Positions 42,410 to 51,047 of a stretch of 64,000 nucleotides of DNA are shown here, in pieces. How positions within the stretch are numbered: position 1 is the first letter of the stretch; every line of letters begins with the position of its first letter. The translations under genes and the position numbers were made by a program. Source of the stretch: Bacillus infantis NRRL B-14911. Its GTDB lineage: Bacteria; Bacillota; Bacilli; Bacillales; Cytobacillaceae. The stretch lies in the NCBI RefSeq assembly GCF_000473245.1, contig NC_022524.1:4565501-4629500 (forward strand), given 5' to 3'. The notes under the pieces were generated by a model that saw only the letters and a program-made list of their open reading frames with translations, did not search any database and was not told the DNA's origin.

Positions 42410-42653
42410 TATTGAAATGCTGGAAATGGTCCGCGGCACTAAGCGGTTTTCCAATGGCCTTTTGACCTTATCGGAGAGAGTCCGGCCGATTTTTCCAATA
42501 CAGTCTTCGCTATTTCCCATACAGGGAATATAAAAGATGCAGAGTATTTAAGATCCAGGATTGAGAGCCGGTACCATCGTCAACTATATGTGGGCGCGGC
42601 GAAGGGCACCTATGCCGGCAAGGGCGGGAGCATCATTTCATTTGTATAAAAAT
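42410..42653 (+). pseudogene. Remnant of a DegV-like gene (3' end, frameshifted)
   Basis: Two frames joined at a GAGAGAG run near 42473-42480 give a continuous protein tail. The first part reads KGIEMLEMVRGTKRFSNGLLTLSE. The second, in another frame, includes FAISHTGNIKDAEYL, RSRIESRY and VGAAKGTYAGKGGSIISF, ending at a stop near 42650. The order VRGTKR, then an IxHTGN-xxAE-L segment, then a GTYAGKG tail resembles the C-terminal half of DegV fatty-acid-binding proteins. No start codon or 5' half remains upstream, so it reads as a decayed fragment. The identity is by pattern memory and could be wrong. Confidence 0.45.
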
Positions 42654-42673
42654 TTTTGGAACGGAGTGAGCAT

Positions 42674-43582
42674 ATGAAAATTGGCATCATCGGCCTTGGG
42701 GATATTGCTAAAAAGGCATATCTGCCTGTATTGTCGGAACAGGAAAAGATTGAACTTGTGCTTTGTACAAGAAATGCGGAGACGCTCAATCTGCTTGCAG
42801 ATAAGTACAGAATCAGGGAAACGGCGGGCACTGTTGAGGAGCTGATTGCTGCAGGGGCTGAGGCAGCCATTGTCAGCACCGCGACCGAGGCACATTTTGA
42901 AATTGCCCAAAAACTGCTTTTGCATGACATCCATGTATACATAGACAAACCGGTTTCCATGAACTTGGAAGAAACCGAAAGGATTGTCAGTCTGGCAAAA
43001 GAAAAAGGCAAAATTGCCATGACAGGCTTTAACCGCCGCTTCATTCCAAGGGTAAGGGAGCTGAAGGAGCATGGCCGGGCAAACCTTATTCTGATGCAGA
43101 AGAACCGCTTTTCCTCCCCTGACGCTGTAAGGCGATTCGTGGTGGAAGACTTCATCCATGTTGTTGACACACTGCGCTTCCTCATGGATGAGCCGGTCAA
43201 GGATGTTACTGTCCAGTCAAAAGGATCAGGCGGAAAGCTGGACCACCTCATCGTTCAGCTGATCGGGGAAAGCAGCACGGCGGTCGGCATCATGAACCGC
43301 AATGGAGGGGTTACTGAGGAAATCATCGAGTACAGCACCGGCCAGGATAAGTTTGTGGTCAATGCCCTTGTCGAAACGGTCCACTATCATGACAAAAGCA
43401 TTCAGGTGACCAAATTCGGCGACTGGGAGCCCACCCTCTACAAACGCGGCTTCTACCAGCTGATCGGCCATTTCCTCGACTCGGTCCGGCAGAATAAAAC
43501 TCCGGATCCCTCCATCGAAGACTCGCTCATCACCCATCAGATCTGCGAGGAGATTGTCAGGCAGATTGATCCGGAGGCTTGA
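42674..43582 (+). CDS. Gfo/Idh/MocA family oxidoreductase
   Basis: NAD(P)-dependent sugar-type dehydrogenase of 302 aa. The N-terminal Rossmann motif is KIGIIGLGDIAKKAYLP, followed by AAIVSTATEAHFEIAQKLL and the signature IHVYIDKPVSMNLEE, where the Lys of the DKP motif is catalytic. MTGFNRRFIPRVRELKE and FIHVVDTLRFLMDEP (the HxxD-like segment) follow in the C-terminal beta-sheet domain. GGAGTGAG precedes ATG 42674. It is not tied to a pathway by neighbours. Substrate unknown. Confidence 0.88.
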   Translation: MKIGIIGLGDIAKKAYLPVLSEQEKIELVLCTRNAETLNLLADKYRIRETAGTVEELIAAGAEAAIVSTATEAHFEIAQKLLLHDIHVYIDKPVSMNLEETERIVSLAKEKGKIAMTGFNRRFIPRVRELKEHGRANLILMQKNRFSSPDAVRRFVVEDFIHVVDTLRFLMDEPVKDVTVQSKGSGGKLDHLIVQLIGESSTAVGIMNRNGGVTEEIIEYSTGQDKFVVNALVETVHYHDKSIQVTKFGDWEPTLYKRGFYQLIGHFLDSVRQNKTPDPSIEDSLITHQICEEIVRQIDPEA

Positions 43583-43638
43583 GCAGGATGAAGGGACAGG
43601 TTTCTTGTCCCCATATTTGAATGACAATGAATAAAAGG

Positions 43639-43667
43639 AAAGCCGGAGACATCAGTTTCCGGCTTTT
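43639..43667 (+). terminator. Rho-independent terminator after the Gfo/Idh/MocA gene
   Basis: AGCCGGA and TTCCGGCT arms with a short loop, followed by TTTTTG. A GGGACA...TTGTCCCC inverted fragment (43593-43611) related to the dispersed repeat family lies just before it. Confidence 0.82.
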
Positions 43668-43768
43668 TGTGCCGGCCACGATATAAGCCGCCTGGAGAAT
43701 TTCTGGTTTGTTCCGGGTGCAGCAAGGGAACGAGCAGTATAGAAACTATAGAGAAAGAGGGGTTTGCA

Positions 43769-44221
43769 ATGAAGCATTACGCAAGATTTGGCCTGATGAT
43801 CGCCGTTTCAACGATCATTATGTTCGGACTTATGTATTTGAATGTTTTTCAGCTCGATCATATTTTTTACAGCGAGACACGGGTGTATATGGCGCTGATC
43901 ATGGGATCGGCCATGGCCATTGTCATGCTGCTGTTCATGTGGAAAATGTACAAAAATAAGCAGCTGAATTATATGATTTTAGCGGGAAGCGCCCTCGTAT
44001 TCGCGGTTTCCCTCTGGCTCGTCCGCAGCCAGGCTACCATCGATGACACCGCATGGATGAAAGCGATGATCCCCCACCACTCCATCGCCATCCTGACGAG
44101 TGAACGCGCCGGCATTTCCGATCCGAGGGTCAAGAAGCTCTCTGAGGATATCATTGAAGCGCAGCGCAGGGAAATTGAGGAGATGAAGAAGCTGATTGAG
44201 GATTTGGAGGAGAAGGAATAA
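43769..44221 (+). CDS. DUF305 domain membrane protein
   Basis: Protein of 150 aa with three N-terminal hydrophobic segments (about 7-25, 37-56 and 67-85) and an extracytoplasmic helical C-terminus. That part reads AWMKAMIPHHSIAILTSERAGISDPRVKKLSEDIIEAQRREI-type DUF305 sequence, where MIPHH and the downstream Glu/Gln form the conserved signature. DUF305 proteins are ferritin-like helical bundles often linked with copper or other metals, but the role of this membrane-anchored type is not proven. AGAGGGG lies before ATG 43769, and the longer frame upstream is rejected. Confidence 0.82.
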   Translation: MKHYARFGLMIAVSTIIMFGLMYLNVFQLDHIFYSETRVYMALIMGSAMAIVMLLFMWKMYKNKQLNYMILAGSALVFAVSLWLVRSQATIDDTAWMKAMIPHHSIAILTSERAGISDPRVKKLSEDIIEAQRREIEEMKKLIEDLEEKE

Positions 44222-44273
44222 ATGGCAGGCAATTTGCCGCCCGGCCATTGAAACTCTCCCCGGTACAAAAAAC

Positions 44274-44303
44274 TGGCTCCTTCCGCCATGGAAGGAGCCT
44301 TTC
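44274..44303. terminator. Bidirectional terminator between the DUF305 gene and the PTS operon
   Basis: GGCTCCTTCC-gccat-GGAAGGAGCC, a 10-bp perfect stem. The minus strand continues into a GTTTTTTG tract, ending the malA transcript. Confidence 0.85.
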
Positions 44304-44310
44304 TGTGTGC

Positions 44311-45666
44311 TTATGCCAGTACGCCTTCTTTATATTTCTTTTCAAGGGTTGGCCAGTATTCTTTATTAGCTTCAATAAGGTCATCCAGCACTTTTTTCGC
44401 CACGAAAGCGGATGGGATGGTTTTATTCAGAGTGAAGGCCTGCAATGCTTTTTCATATGAGCCTTCTGTGATGGCTTCTACCAGGATCTTCTCGGAAGCA
44501 AGCTGCTGCTCGATCATCGCTTTGTGGAAGTATGGGATCTCTCCCACATATTCAGCGACCGGTCCTTTATTGGTGATCAGTGCAGGCACTTCGATCATGG
44601 CGTCTGCCGGAAGATTTGGGATGGTGCCGTTGTTTTCCACCATAACCAGATAGCGATTAGCGAGGTTTTTCGCGATTGAAACGGTAACGTCGACGATAAA
44701 GATGCCATGTACGCCAACGTGGAAGGCATCTTCAAGCACACCGGTTTCCTCAAACTTGCGCACTGTTTCGAACAGTGATTTTTCCCGGCCTTCCATGACC
44801 TCATTGGCACGTGTATGCTCCTTGTTGGAGTTCTCAACGATATAGTCAGGCAGCAGATAGTACTGCAGATAAGGATTTGGCAGGTAATCAGGGAACATAT
44901 CCATGATTGGCTTGATATTCTTGAACGTCTTGATCCATGATGAATCAGCATGTCGGTAGTCAATCTTGGAGATGTCCTCAGTCAGCAGTCCGTACTTGCT
45001 GACATGCTCGCGAAGCTCCGGCAGACGGTCAACACCGTCAACTTCTACCTTCGTGAACCACCCGAAATGATTGAGCCCAAAATAATCCACATTCAAGTCT
45101 TCCCTGCCGACTCCAAGGATCCCTGCCATATTGCGCATGGTTGCAACAGGCATATCGCAAATATTGACGACCTTTGCATTCGGGCGCAGCTTGCGCACTC
45201 CCTCAGCAACGATGGAAGCAGGGTTGGAGTAGTTGACAATCCAGCATGAATCTTTTGCGTATTTTTCAACATAATCAATGAGTTCGACCATCGGGAAAAT
45301 TGTCCTTAAGCCATATGCCAGTCCGCCTGGCCCGCATGTTTCCTGGCCAACAACGTTATGGGATAATGGAATTTTTTCGTCCAGCTCCCTCATTGCATAT
45401 TTGCCGACCCTCATTTGGGCAAAAACAAAGTCTGCATCTTCAAAGGCTGTTTCCGGATCGGTTGTATCAATCACCTTAATTTGATCTGTATATTCAGCAA
45501 TAACCGCTTTGGCTGCCACAACAACCTTTGATTGCCTCTCTCCATCAATATCATAGAAGCGAATTTCCGACAATGGCAGATCTTCCAAGCGATCCATCAG
45601 GCTTCTGACAATTCCCGGTGTATACGTGCTTCCTCCGCCTGCAATAGCCAATTTATAAGTAGTCAT
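44311..45666 (-). CDS. malA: 6-phospho-alpha-glucosidase (GH4)
   Basis: NAD+ and Mn2+-dependent hydrolase of 451 aa that splits maltose-6-phosphate and related phosphorylated alpha-glucosides made by the PTS. The NAD motif is IAGGGSTYTPGIVRSL at the N-terminus. NVVGQETCGPGGLAYGLRT and the metal-binding NICDMPVATM (Cys near residue 171) are diagnostic of the MalA/GlvA subgroup rather than the alpha-galactosidase or LicH subgroups. It lies 2 nt downstream of the IICB gene. Cells would import maltose, trehalulose or similar sugars as phosphates and cleave them here. Confidence 0.93.
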   Translation of the reverse strand: MTTYKLAIAGGGSTYTPGIVRSLMDRLEDLPLSEIRFYDIDGERQSKVVVAAKAVIAEYTDQIKVIDTTDPETAFEDADFVFAQMRVGKYAMRELDEKIPLSHNVVGQETCGPGGLAYGLRTIFPMVELIDYVEKYAKDSCWIVNYSNPASIVAEGVRKLRPNAKVVNICDMPVATMRNMAGILGVGREDLNVDYFGLNHFGWFTKVEVDGVDRLPELREHVSKYGLLTEDISKIDYRHADSSWIKTFKNIKPIMDMFPDYLPNPYLQYYLLPDYIVENSNKEHTRANEVMEGREKSLFETVRKFEETGVLEDAFHVGVHGIFIVDVTVSIAKNLANRYLVMVENNGTIPNLPADAMIEVPALITNKGPVAEYVGEIPYFHKAMIEQQLASEKILVEAITEGSYEKALQAFTLNKTIPSAFVAKKVLDDLIEANKEYWPTLEKKYKEGVLA

Positions 45667-45668
45667 GG

Positions 45669-47225
45669 TTAAATTCCCCCTAAGTTTTGATCAACAGATT
45701 CTCGGACCGTTTTTACATTTAATCCGTACACAACCTGAACGTTATTCCCTGACTTTATGACACCTTTTGAACCTGTTTCCTTCAGCAGGCCTTCATCCAC
45801 CTTGCCGGGGTCCTTCAGGACAAGTCTTAGACGTGTATAGCAGTTATCAACATTTTCAATATTTTCTGTGCCGCCCAAAGCCGCGATGATCGTTTCACCC
45901 ATCGCAGATGCATTTCCAGCTGCTGCTTCTCTTTTAGCCTGCACAGGCTGTCCTTCTGCTGCAGTGTCTTCCTCGCGTCCCGGTGTCTTCAGATCCAGCT
46001 TTACAATCAGGAAGCGGAAGATGACAAAGTAAGCAGCGAACATGATCAGTCCGACCAGGATAAACATCGGCCAGTTGGATTTTTCTGTGCCAAGAGGCAG
46101 GTTGTAAAGCAGGAAGTCAATAACGCCATTGGCACCGATTGCATGGACATCAAATATATGCAAGAGCATGATCCCTACTCCAGCCAGGACGGCATGGATG
46201 GCAAACAGGATCGGAGCCGTAAATAAGAATGCAAATTCAATCGGTTCGGTAACACCCAAAAGGAAGGAAGTGAATGCAGCCGGCACAAGGATTGCCTTCG
46301 CAACCGCTCTCTTCTTCTTGTCGGCAGCCATGTACATGGCCAGGGCAGCCCCCATCAGGCCGAACATTTTGCTCAAGCCGCGGGCATCCCAGTTAACGGT
46401 ATCGCTAAGCACCTTTACAGATGAATCAGCCATTTCAGCAAAGTAGATATTCCTTGCACCATGGACAATTTCCCCGGCAATTGACTGTGTGCCGCCAAGC
46501 TCTGTATACAGGAATGGAGTGTAGACGAGGTGGTGGAGTCCAGTCGGGATTAGAATCCTTTCCAGGAAGCCGTAGATCAGGAAGCCGAATGCCCCCATGC
46601 TCTTGATGCCGTTGGCCAAATTGGTGATTCCATTCTGGACAATCGGCCAGAATTCTGCTGCAAAGGCACCAAGGAGCATCGCAGTCGGGATGGCCAGTAT
46701 GGCCACAAAGCGGTGTCCGGAATAGATGGACATCACACCCTTGAATTCTGTGCTGGAATATTTATTATGCAGGACACCAACCAGGGCTCCGATGAGGATT
46801 CCTGAGAATACCCCCATCTCCAGCACCTGAACGTTCAGCACCATCCCTTGTCCGGCCATTTGCATTTCCTCAGCCGGCACCAGGCGGTCAGATAGCTTCA
46901 GCACCTGATTCATAGCGTTGATGAATATAACGAAAGTGACAAGACCGGTTAAGGCCGCATAGCCTTTATCCTTTTTTGCCAGCCCGATTGGAATCCCGAC
47001 CGCAAAAATCAGCGCCAGGTTCTGCAGGATCGAAACAGCGGAAGAAGAAATGAACTTTCCGATGTTCTGGATCACCGGGTGGTCGAGGAACGGAATATAT
47101 TGTGCGAGATTTCCGTTTCCAAACACGTTCCCGAACGCAATATATAGGCCAATGATTGGCAGTATTAAAATAGGAGCAAACATGGATTTACCAAAAAGCT
47201 GAAGACCATTTACAACCTTTTTCAT
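45669..47225 (-). CDS. Alpha-glucoside PTS transporter IICB (GlvC/MalP-like)
   Basis: PTS permease of about 518 aa. The IIC domain occupies residues 1-420 with some ten helices (GKSMFAPILILPIIGLYIAFGN start; IPTGLHHLVYTPFLYTELGG and FLLGVTEPIEFAFLFTAP are substrate-site motifs of the glucose-glucoside family). The IIB domain, at about 435-518, has ENVDNCYTRLRLVLKDPG with the phospho-Cys near 454. It would need a separate IIA. AAGGAAG lies 6 nt before ATG 47225. With the GH4 enzyme gene 2 nt after it, the pair makes a complete alpha-glucoside uptake and cleavage unit. Confidence 0.91.
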   Translation of the reverse strand: MKKVVNGLQLFGKSMFAPILILPIIGLYIAFGNVFGNGNLAQYIPFLDHPVIQNIGKFISSSAVSILQNLALIFAVGIPIGLAKKDKGYAALTGLVTFVIFINAMNQVLKLSDRLVPAEEMQMAGQGMVLNVQVLEMGVFSGILIGALVGVLHNKYSSTEFKGVMSIYSGHRFVAILAIPTAMLLGAFAAEFWPIVQNGITNLANGIKSMGAFGFLIYGFLERILIPTGLHHLVYTPFLYTELGGTQSIAGEIVHGARNIYFAEMADSSVKVLSDTVNWDARGLSKMFGLMGAALAMYMAADKKKRAVAKAILVPAAFTSFLLGVTEPIEFAFLFTAPILFAIHAVLAGVGIMLLHIFDVHAIGANGVIDFLLYNLPLGTEKSNWPMFILVGLIMFAAYFVIFRFLIVKLDLKTPGREEDTAAEGQPVQAKREAAAGNASAMGETIIAALGGTENIENVDNCYTRLRLVLKDPGKVDEGLLKETGSKGVIKSGNNVQVVYGLNVKTVRESVDQNLGGI

Positions 47226-47334
47226 ATGCAACTTCCTTTCCATCGATCAAAAGCTGTCGTTTACAATTCAAAGTATAAGCATGGGCCAAATTTATGAAAA
47301 GGCTTTCTCAGGATTCTGTACTATGTGAACAAAA

Positions 47335-47359
47335 AACGTAACATGTTACATGTTGCGTT
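47335..47359. promoter_or_regulatory. Candidate RpiR-family operator upstream of the PTS operon
   Basis: A 25-bp near-perfect dyad: AACGTAACATGT and, after one base, its near complement ACATGTTGCGTT, with one mismatched pair. It lies about 110 bp upstream of the PTS start codon, between the operon and its regulator gene. Apart from this, 47226-47541 shows no further signal. Confidence 0.55.
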
Positions 47360-47541
47360 CAGGGGATGTTCGGGGTGAAGGCCTGGTCTTGTAAGGGGAA
47401 ATAGGGAAGTCCGTTTCTTATCAGGCGCGGTCTTTACGATACTTGAAATTGGCATATTATCTCGTATTCCAATGTGGACTTCCCTGTAAAAGAATCTATC
47501 AGCATTTGCAGTTCATTCGGTGCCCCCTGCTTCGCTTTTCC

Positions 47542-48342
47542 TCAATACTCCTTGATGATTCCCTTTTTAATCGCCAGAATGAGGATAATATCAATCATCA
47601 TGAACATATTGGATTCATAGGAGGTTACCTGAAACTCCTGCTGGGATTCGATCGTCGGGTCAAGGACGGAAAAGACGATATCTGCAAGATTGGCAGTTGT
47701 GCTGCGGCTGTTGCCTGTAAAAAGGACGGTCCTGATTCCTTTATCCTTGGCAATCTTCATTTTTTCTATGACCTTGCCAGTCTCGCCTGAACGGGAAAAG
47801 ACAATCATGACGTCATACTTTTGGATATTGTTGAAAAAGATGGCCCGGCTGTCGCTTGTGGAGGCATTGGATACATAATAGCCAAACAGCTCCAGCTTTT
47901 TTGAAAGATAATTGGAAAACAGGGTAGAAAAGCCCGCCCCATAAAAATAAATCTTGCTGCTTTTCTCTATTTCAGCCAGGAATGCCTGGATGCTGTTCTC
48001 ATCAAGAGCTTCAAAGCTGGAATTAAAATTGCGGACGAATTCCTGCCTTGATTCCTCCAGGGGCGAATGGATCTCAACAACCGACCCGTGGTCGGAATCA
48101 TGCGCATTCTTGATCTTAAGCCCTAAATTAAAAATAAACTCGCTATAGCCGCTGAAGCCAAGCTTCTTGCAGAGCCTCATGATGGAGGTGGTTGAAACAT
48201 ACAGTTCATCAGCCGCGTTTCGGATGCTCAAAGGCTTGTCCTCAAATTTCCTTTTTATCAGAAAGGAAAGGATGTCCATCTCCGACTGGCTCAAATCACG
48301 GTCACTGGCATAATCGAAAAAGATCTTCTCTGATTTCTCCAT
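47542..48342 (-). CDS. MurR/RpiR family transcriptional regulator
   Basis: Regulator of 266 aa. The N-terminal RpiR helix-turn-helix spans residues 1-75 (LSIRNAADELYVSTTSIMRLCKKLGFSGYSEFIFNL). The C-terminal SIS sugar-phosphate domain spans about 115-250 (IYFYGAGFSTLFSNYLSKKL, VMIVFSRSGETGKVIEKMKIAKDKGIRTVLFTG). It lies directly upstream of the alpha-glucoside PTS genes on the same strand. It probably senses a phosphorylated sugar and controls them, like B. subtilis GlvR. ATG 48342 and GTG 48348 are both possible starts. Confidence 0.9.
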   Translation of the reverse strand: MEKSEKIFFDYASDRDLSQSEMDILSFLIKRKFEDKPLSIRNAADELYVSTTSIMRLCKKLGFSGYSEFIFNLGLKIKNAHDSDHGSVVEIHSPLEESRQEFVRNFNSSFEALDENSIQAFLAEIEKSSKIYFYGAGFSTLFSNYLSKKLELFGYYVSNASTSDSRAIFFNNIQKYDVMIVFSRSGETGKVIEKMKIAKDKGIRTVLFTGNSRSTTANLADIVFSVLDPTIESQQEFQVTSYESNMFMMIDIILILAIKKGIIKEY

Positions 48343-48647
48343 TTTCACTCTTCCCTCTTGTTGGTTTTCGCACTGTATCTTTGCTTTTATTATCTCACAA
48401 AAACAGTTCAGTTATGGCAGTCAGGGTCTGTATTGCTGATATCTGAGTCATCGGCCTTGATGATAACTTTTCAGAAAATTTATAATTAATTATCTTTGGC
48501 TCTTGTTTCCGGGAGGCTTAGATTATATCCTAGTCTGTATAGCATTTTGCCATGGCTGGTTTTTGTCCTTTTTTCCCTATACATATTGCAGGGCCGGATT
48601 CAGGGGAAGTGCTTGAAGTGAAAATCCATTTAGAAGGAGAGATGCCC
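48343..48647. other. Gene-free divergent spacer
   Basis: About 300 bp between the RpiR regulator and the MHS transporter. A TATAAT-like box near 48481 could serve the transporter. No repeats, hairpins or small gene with a ribosome site are seen. Confidence 0.4.
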
Positions 48648-49967
48648 GTGGATAAGAAAGTGGCGAATAAGGTATTGATTGCAAGTTTGATAGGCAGTTC
48701 GATTGAGTGGTTTGATTATTTCCTGTACGGGACGGTGGCGGCGCTTGTTTTTAATCAGGTGATCTTCCACAGTGAAGATCCGGCGGTCGGCCTGCTGCTG
48801 GCGTATGCTTCATTTGCGCTGGCATTCTTCATTCGTCCGCTGGGCGGTGTGATTTTTGCCCATATCGGCGACAGGATCGGCAGGAAGAAAACGCTTGTCC
48901 TGACATTGTCGCTGATGGGGGGATCAACCGTTTTAATGGGGCTTTTGCCTACTTATGCTTCCATCGGGGTGGCAGCGCCAATCCTTTTGATTATCCTTCG
49001 CCTGATCCAGGGCATCGGGCTTGGCGGCGAGTGGGGCGGAGCGCTCCTGCTTGCAGTGGAGTATGCGCCTAAAGAGAAGCGCGGCCTGTTCGGCAGCGTC
49101 CCGCAGATGGGCGTGACGATCGGAATGCTGCTCGGCACACTGGCATTATCCATCATGTCGCTGCTCCCGGAAGCGGCCTTCATGTCATGGGGCTGGCGCG
49201 TCCCTTTCATCCTTAGCGCCCTGCTCGTTATTTTCGGGCTGTGGATCCGCAAAGGGATCGATGAGACACCTTCTTTTAAGAAAGCCCAGGAAAAGGGTGA
49301 AATCGCAAAGGTTCCGTTCGTCGAAACAATGCGCACCCATTGGAAGGAAGTGCTGATTGCGGTTGGCGCCAAGGTAGTCGAAACCGCACCCTTTTATATT
49401 TTTTCAACCTTCATTGTTTCCTATGCGACCACCCAGCTCGGCTTTTCGAGGACAGTGACGCTCAACGCGGTCACCATTGCCACGATTGTCACAACCATCC
49501 TGATTCCGATCATGGGCGGCCTTTCTGATAAGATTGGCCGAAAGAAGCTGTATGTCGGAGGCACAATCTTAATGATGCTCTATGCTTTCCCTTATTTCTG
49601 GATGCTTCAGCAGGGATCTTCCCTGATGCTGATCGTTGCGACAGTCCTCGGCCTCGGTATCATTTGGGCCCCTATAACGGCTGTGCTCGGGACTATGTTC
49701 TCTGAGATTTTTAAATCGAATGTCCGCTATACCGGCATTTCCCTGGGCTACCAGATCGGGGCTGCCCTTGCCGGGGGAACCGCGCCGCTGATTGCGACCG
49801 CCCTGCTCCAGGCATATGACAACTCCTATGTCCCGGTTGCCCTTTATATTATGCTGACTGCTGCCATCTCTCTGGTTGCCGTGGCAAGCATCAAGGACCG
49901 GAACAACCAGGACTTGGACACCAGCACAGTGATCTCAGAAACCCCAAAGACAAACGCTACGCTTTAA
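48648..49967 (+). CDS. MHS family MFS transporter (metabolite:H+ symporter)
   Basis: Twelve-helix major-facilitator protein of 439 aa. The family signature IEWFDYFLYGTVAALVF opens helix 1. HIGDRIGRKKTLVLTL is the loop 2-3 motif, RLIQGIGLGGEWGGALLLAVEYAP is characteristic of MHS transporters such as ShiA, ProP and KgtP, and GGLSDKIGRKKLYVGG is the repeated motif in loop 8-9. GTG 48648 lies 8 nt after AAGGAG, while ATG 48642 is too close to it. The substrate, probably an organic acid, shikimate-like acid or betaine, cannot be decided. A terminator follows, and the cyclodeaminase-like gene starts 58 nt later. Confidence 0.87.
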   Translation: MDKKVANKVLIASLIGSSIEWFDYFLYGTVAALVFNQVIFHSEDPAVGLLLAYASFALAFFIRPLGGVIFAHIGDRIGRKKTLVLTLSLMGGSTVLMGLLPTYASIGVAAPILLIILRLIQGIGLGGEWGGALLLAVEYAPKEKRGLFGSVPQMGVTIGMLLGTLALSIMSLLPEAAFMSWGWRVPFILSALLVIFGLWIRKGIDETPSFKKAQEKGEIAKVPFVETMRTHWKEVLIAVGAKVVETAPFYIFSTFIVSYATTQLGFSRTVTLNAVTIATIVTTILIPIMGGLSDKIGRKKLYVGGTILMMLYAFPYFWMLQQGSSLMLIVATVLGLGIIWAPITAVLGTMFSEIFKSNVRYTGISLGYQIGAALAGGTAPLIATALLQAYDNSYVPVALYIMLTAAISLVAVASIKDRNNQDLDTSTVISETPKTNATL

Positions 49968-49969
49968 AA

Positions 49970-50006
49970 AATGAAAAAGGAATTGCTGCGGCAGTTCCTT
50001 TTTTTC
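49970..50006 (+). terminator. Rho-independent terminator after the MHS transporter
   Basis: AAAAAGGAATTGC and GCAGTTCCTTTTT arms around TGCG, ending in seven T residues. Confidence 0.85.
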
Positions 50007-50025
50007 AGAAAGAGAGGAATTATGA

Positions 50026-51015
50026 ATGCTTATTTTATCCGAAAAAGACATACGATCCTTTTATTCTATGAAAAATGCCCTCCAGGATATGAGGGAAGGC
50101 CTGATCCGGCAAACAGAAGCTGAAATCCTCAATCCGCACCGGACAGTCCTCGATATCCCCGAGCATGAAGCATCTGCCCTTTATATGCCGTGCGCCATGC
50201 CATCGGCTGGAAAATCCGTTGTCAAGGCTGTTACCATTTTCCCGCACAACCCTTCCATCGGCAAGAAAACGACCCAGGGGGTGATTTTATTAAGTGATGC
50301 CAGGAATGGCGATCACCTTGCCCTTTTGAACGCCTCCTATCTGACAAGCCTGCGGACCGGGGCGATCAGCGGGGTGGCAACTGCGCATCTGGCGCGGGAG
50401 GATGCCCGGACTGTTGCTGTCATCGGCTGCGGGGCAATGGCAGAGGAACAGCTGCAGGCCGTCCTTGAAGTCAGGGAGATTTCCAGTGTTATCCTTTATA
50501 ACCGCACGACAGATAAGGCCCATCGGTTTGCCGGGAAAATTAAAGATCTCTGCCCGGACTTTGACGGGACAATCACAATCTCCGGCGATGCTGACAGTGC
50601 CGCTGCCGAAGCGGATATCATTATCTGCGCCACCCGCTCTTCCACTCCTGTTTTTTCAGGGAAAGCTCTTAATCCTGGCACCCATATCAACGGTGTCGGC
50701 TCTTATCAGCCTCATATGCAGGAAGTCGGCGAGGAGACGCTGCTGAAATGCTCTAAAATTGTAGCTGATACGATTGAGGGCGTAAAAGAAGAGGCTGGCG
50801 ATTTGATCATTCCGGCAAATTCAGGGACCTGGAGCTTTGATCAGCTGCACGGTGAACTCGGGGAGCTCGCAGCAGGGCTGATTTCCGGCAGGGAAAATGA
50901 TCAGGAAATCACCTTTTTCAAATCGGTTGGCACAGCCTATTTCGACCTGGCCATTGCCAGTGCTGTCTATCAGAAAGCACTCGAACTCGGAGCAGGTACC
51001 GAGGTGGAAATATAG
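50026..51015 (+). CDS. Ornithine cyclodeaminase / mu-crystallin family enzyme
   Basis: NAD-dependent enzyme of 329 aa. Substrate-domain motifs are KAVTIFPHNPSIG and TTQGVILLSDARNGDHLALLNASYLTSLRTGAISGVAT. The Rossmann motif is TVAVIGCGAMAEEQLQAV near residue 128, with ILYNRTTDKAH following. C-terminal motifs HINGVGSYQPHMQEV and KIVADTIEGVKEEAGD also match. Family members deaminate ornithine to proline or act as alanine dehydrogenases or imine reductases. The lysine in KAVTIFP is conserved, but specificity is not clear. AGAGAGG precedes ATG 50026. It is convergent with the puc operon. Confidence 0.87.
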   Translation: MLILSEKDIRSFYSMKNALQDMREGLIRQTEAEILNPHRTVLDIPEHEASALYMPCAMPSAGKSVVKAVTIFPHNPSIGKKTTQGVILLSDARNGDHLALLNASYLTSLRTGAISGVATAHLAREDARTVAVIGCGAMAEEQLQAVLEVREISSVILYNRTTDKAHRFAGKIKDLCPDFDGTITISGDADSAAAEADIIICATRSSTPVFSGKALNPGTHINGVGSYQPHMQEVGEETLLKCSKIVADTIEGVKEEAGDLIIPANSGTWSFDQLHGELGELAAGLISGRENDQEITFFKSVGTAYFDLAIASAVYQKALELGAGTEVEI

Positions 51016-51017
51016 CA

Positions 51018-51047
51018 AAGAGAGGGACGGGCTTACCGTCCCTCTTT
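51018..51047. terminator. Bidirectional terminator overlapping the pucE stop codon
   Basis: AGAGGGACGG-gctta-CCGTCCCTCT followed by TTC on the plus strand. The pucE TAA (51033-51035) lies in the loop, so the hairpin ends both convergent transcripts. Confidence 0.82.

Noticed and set aside
42610-43251. Minus-strand open frames opposite the Gfo/Idh/MocA gene
   Set aside because: They are Ser-rich shadow translations. The plus-strand Rossmann motif and ribosome site are decisive.
43667-43768. Upstream extension of the DUF305 protein
   Set aside because: It runs through the preceding terminator region, and AGAGGGG marks ATG 43769.
48552-48647. Upstream extension of the MHS transporter
   Set aside because: It has no family similarity and AAGGAG sits at the right distance for GTG 48648.
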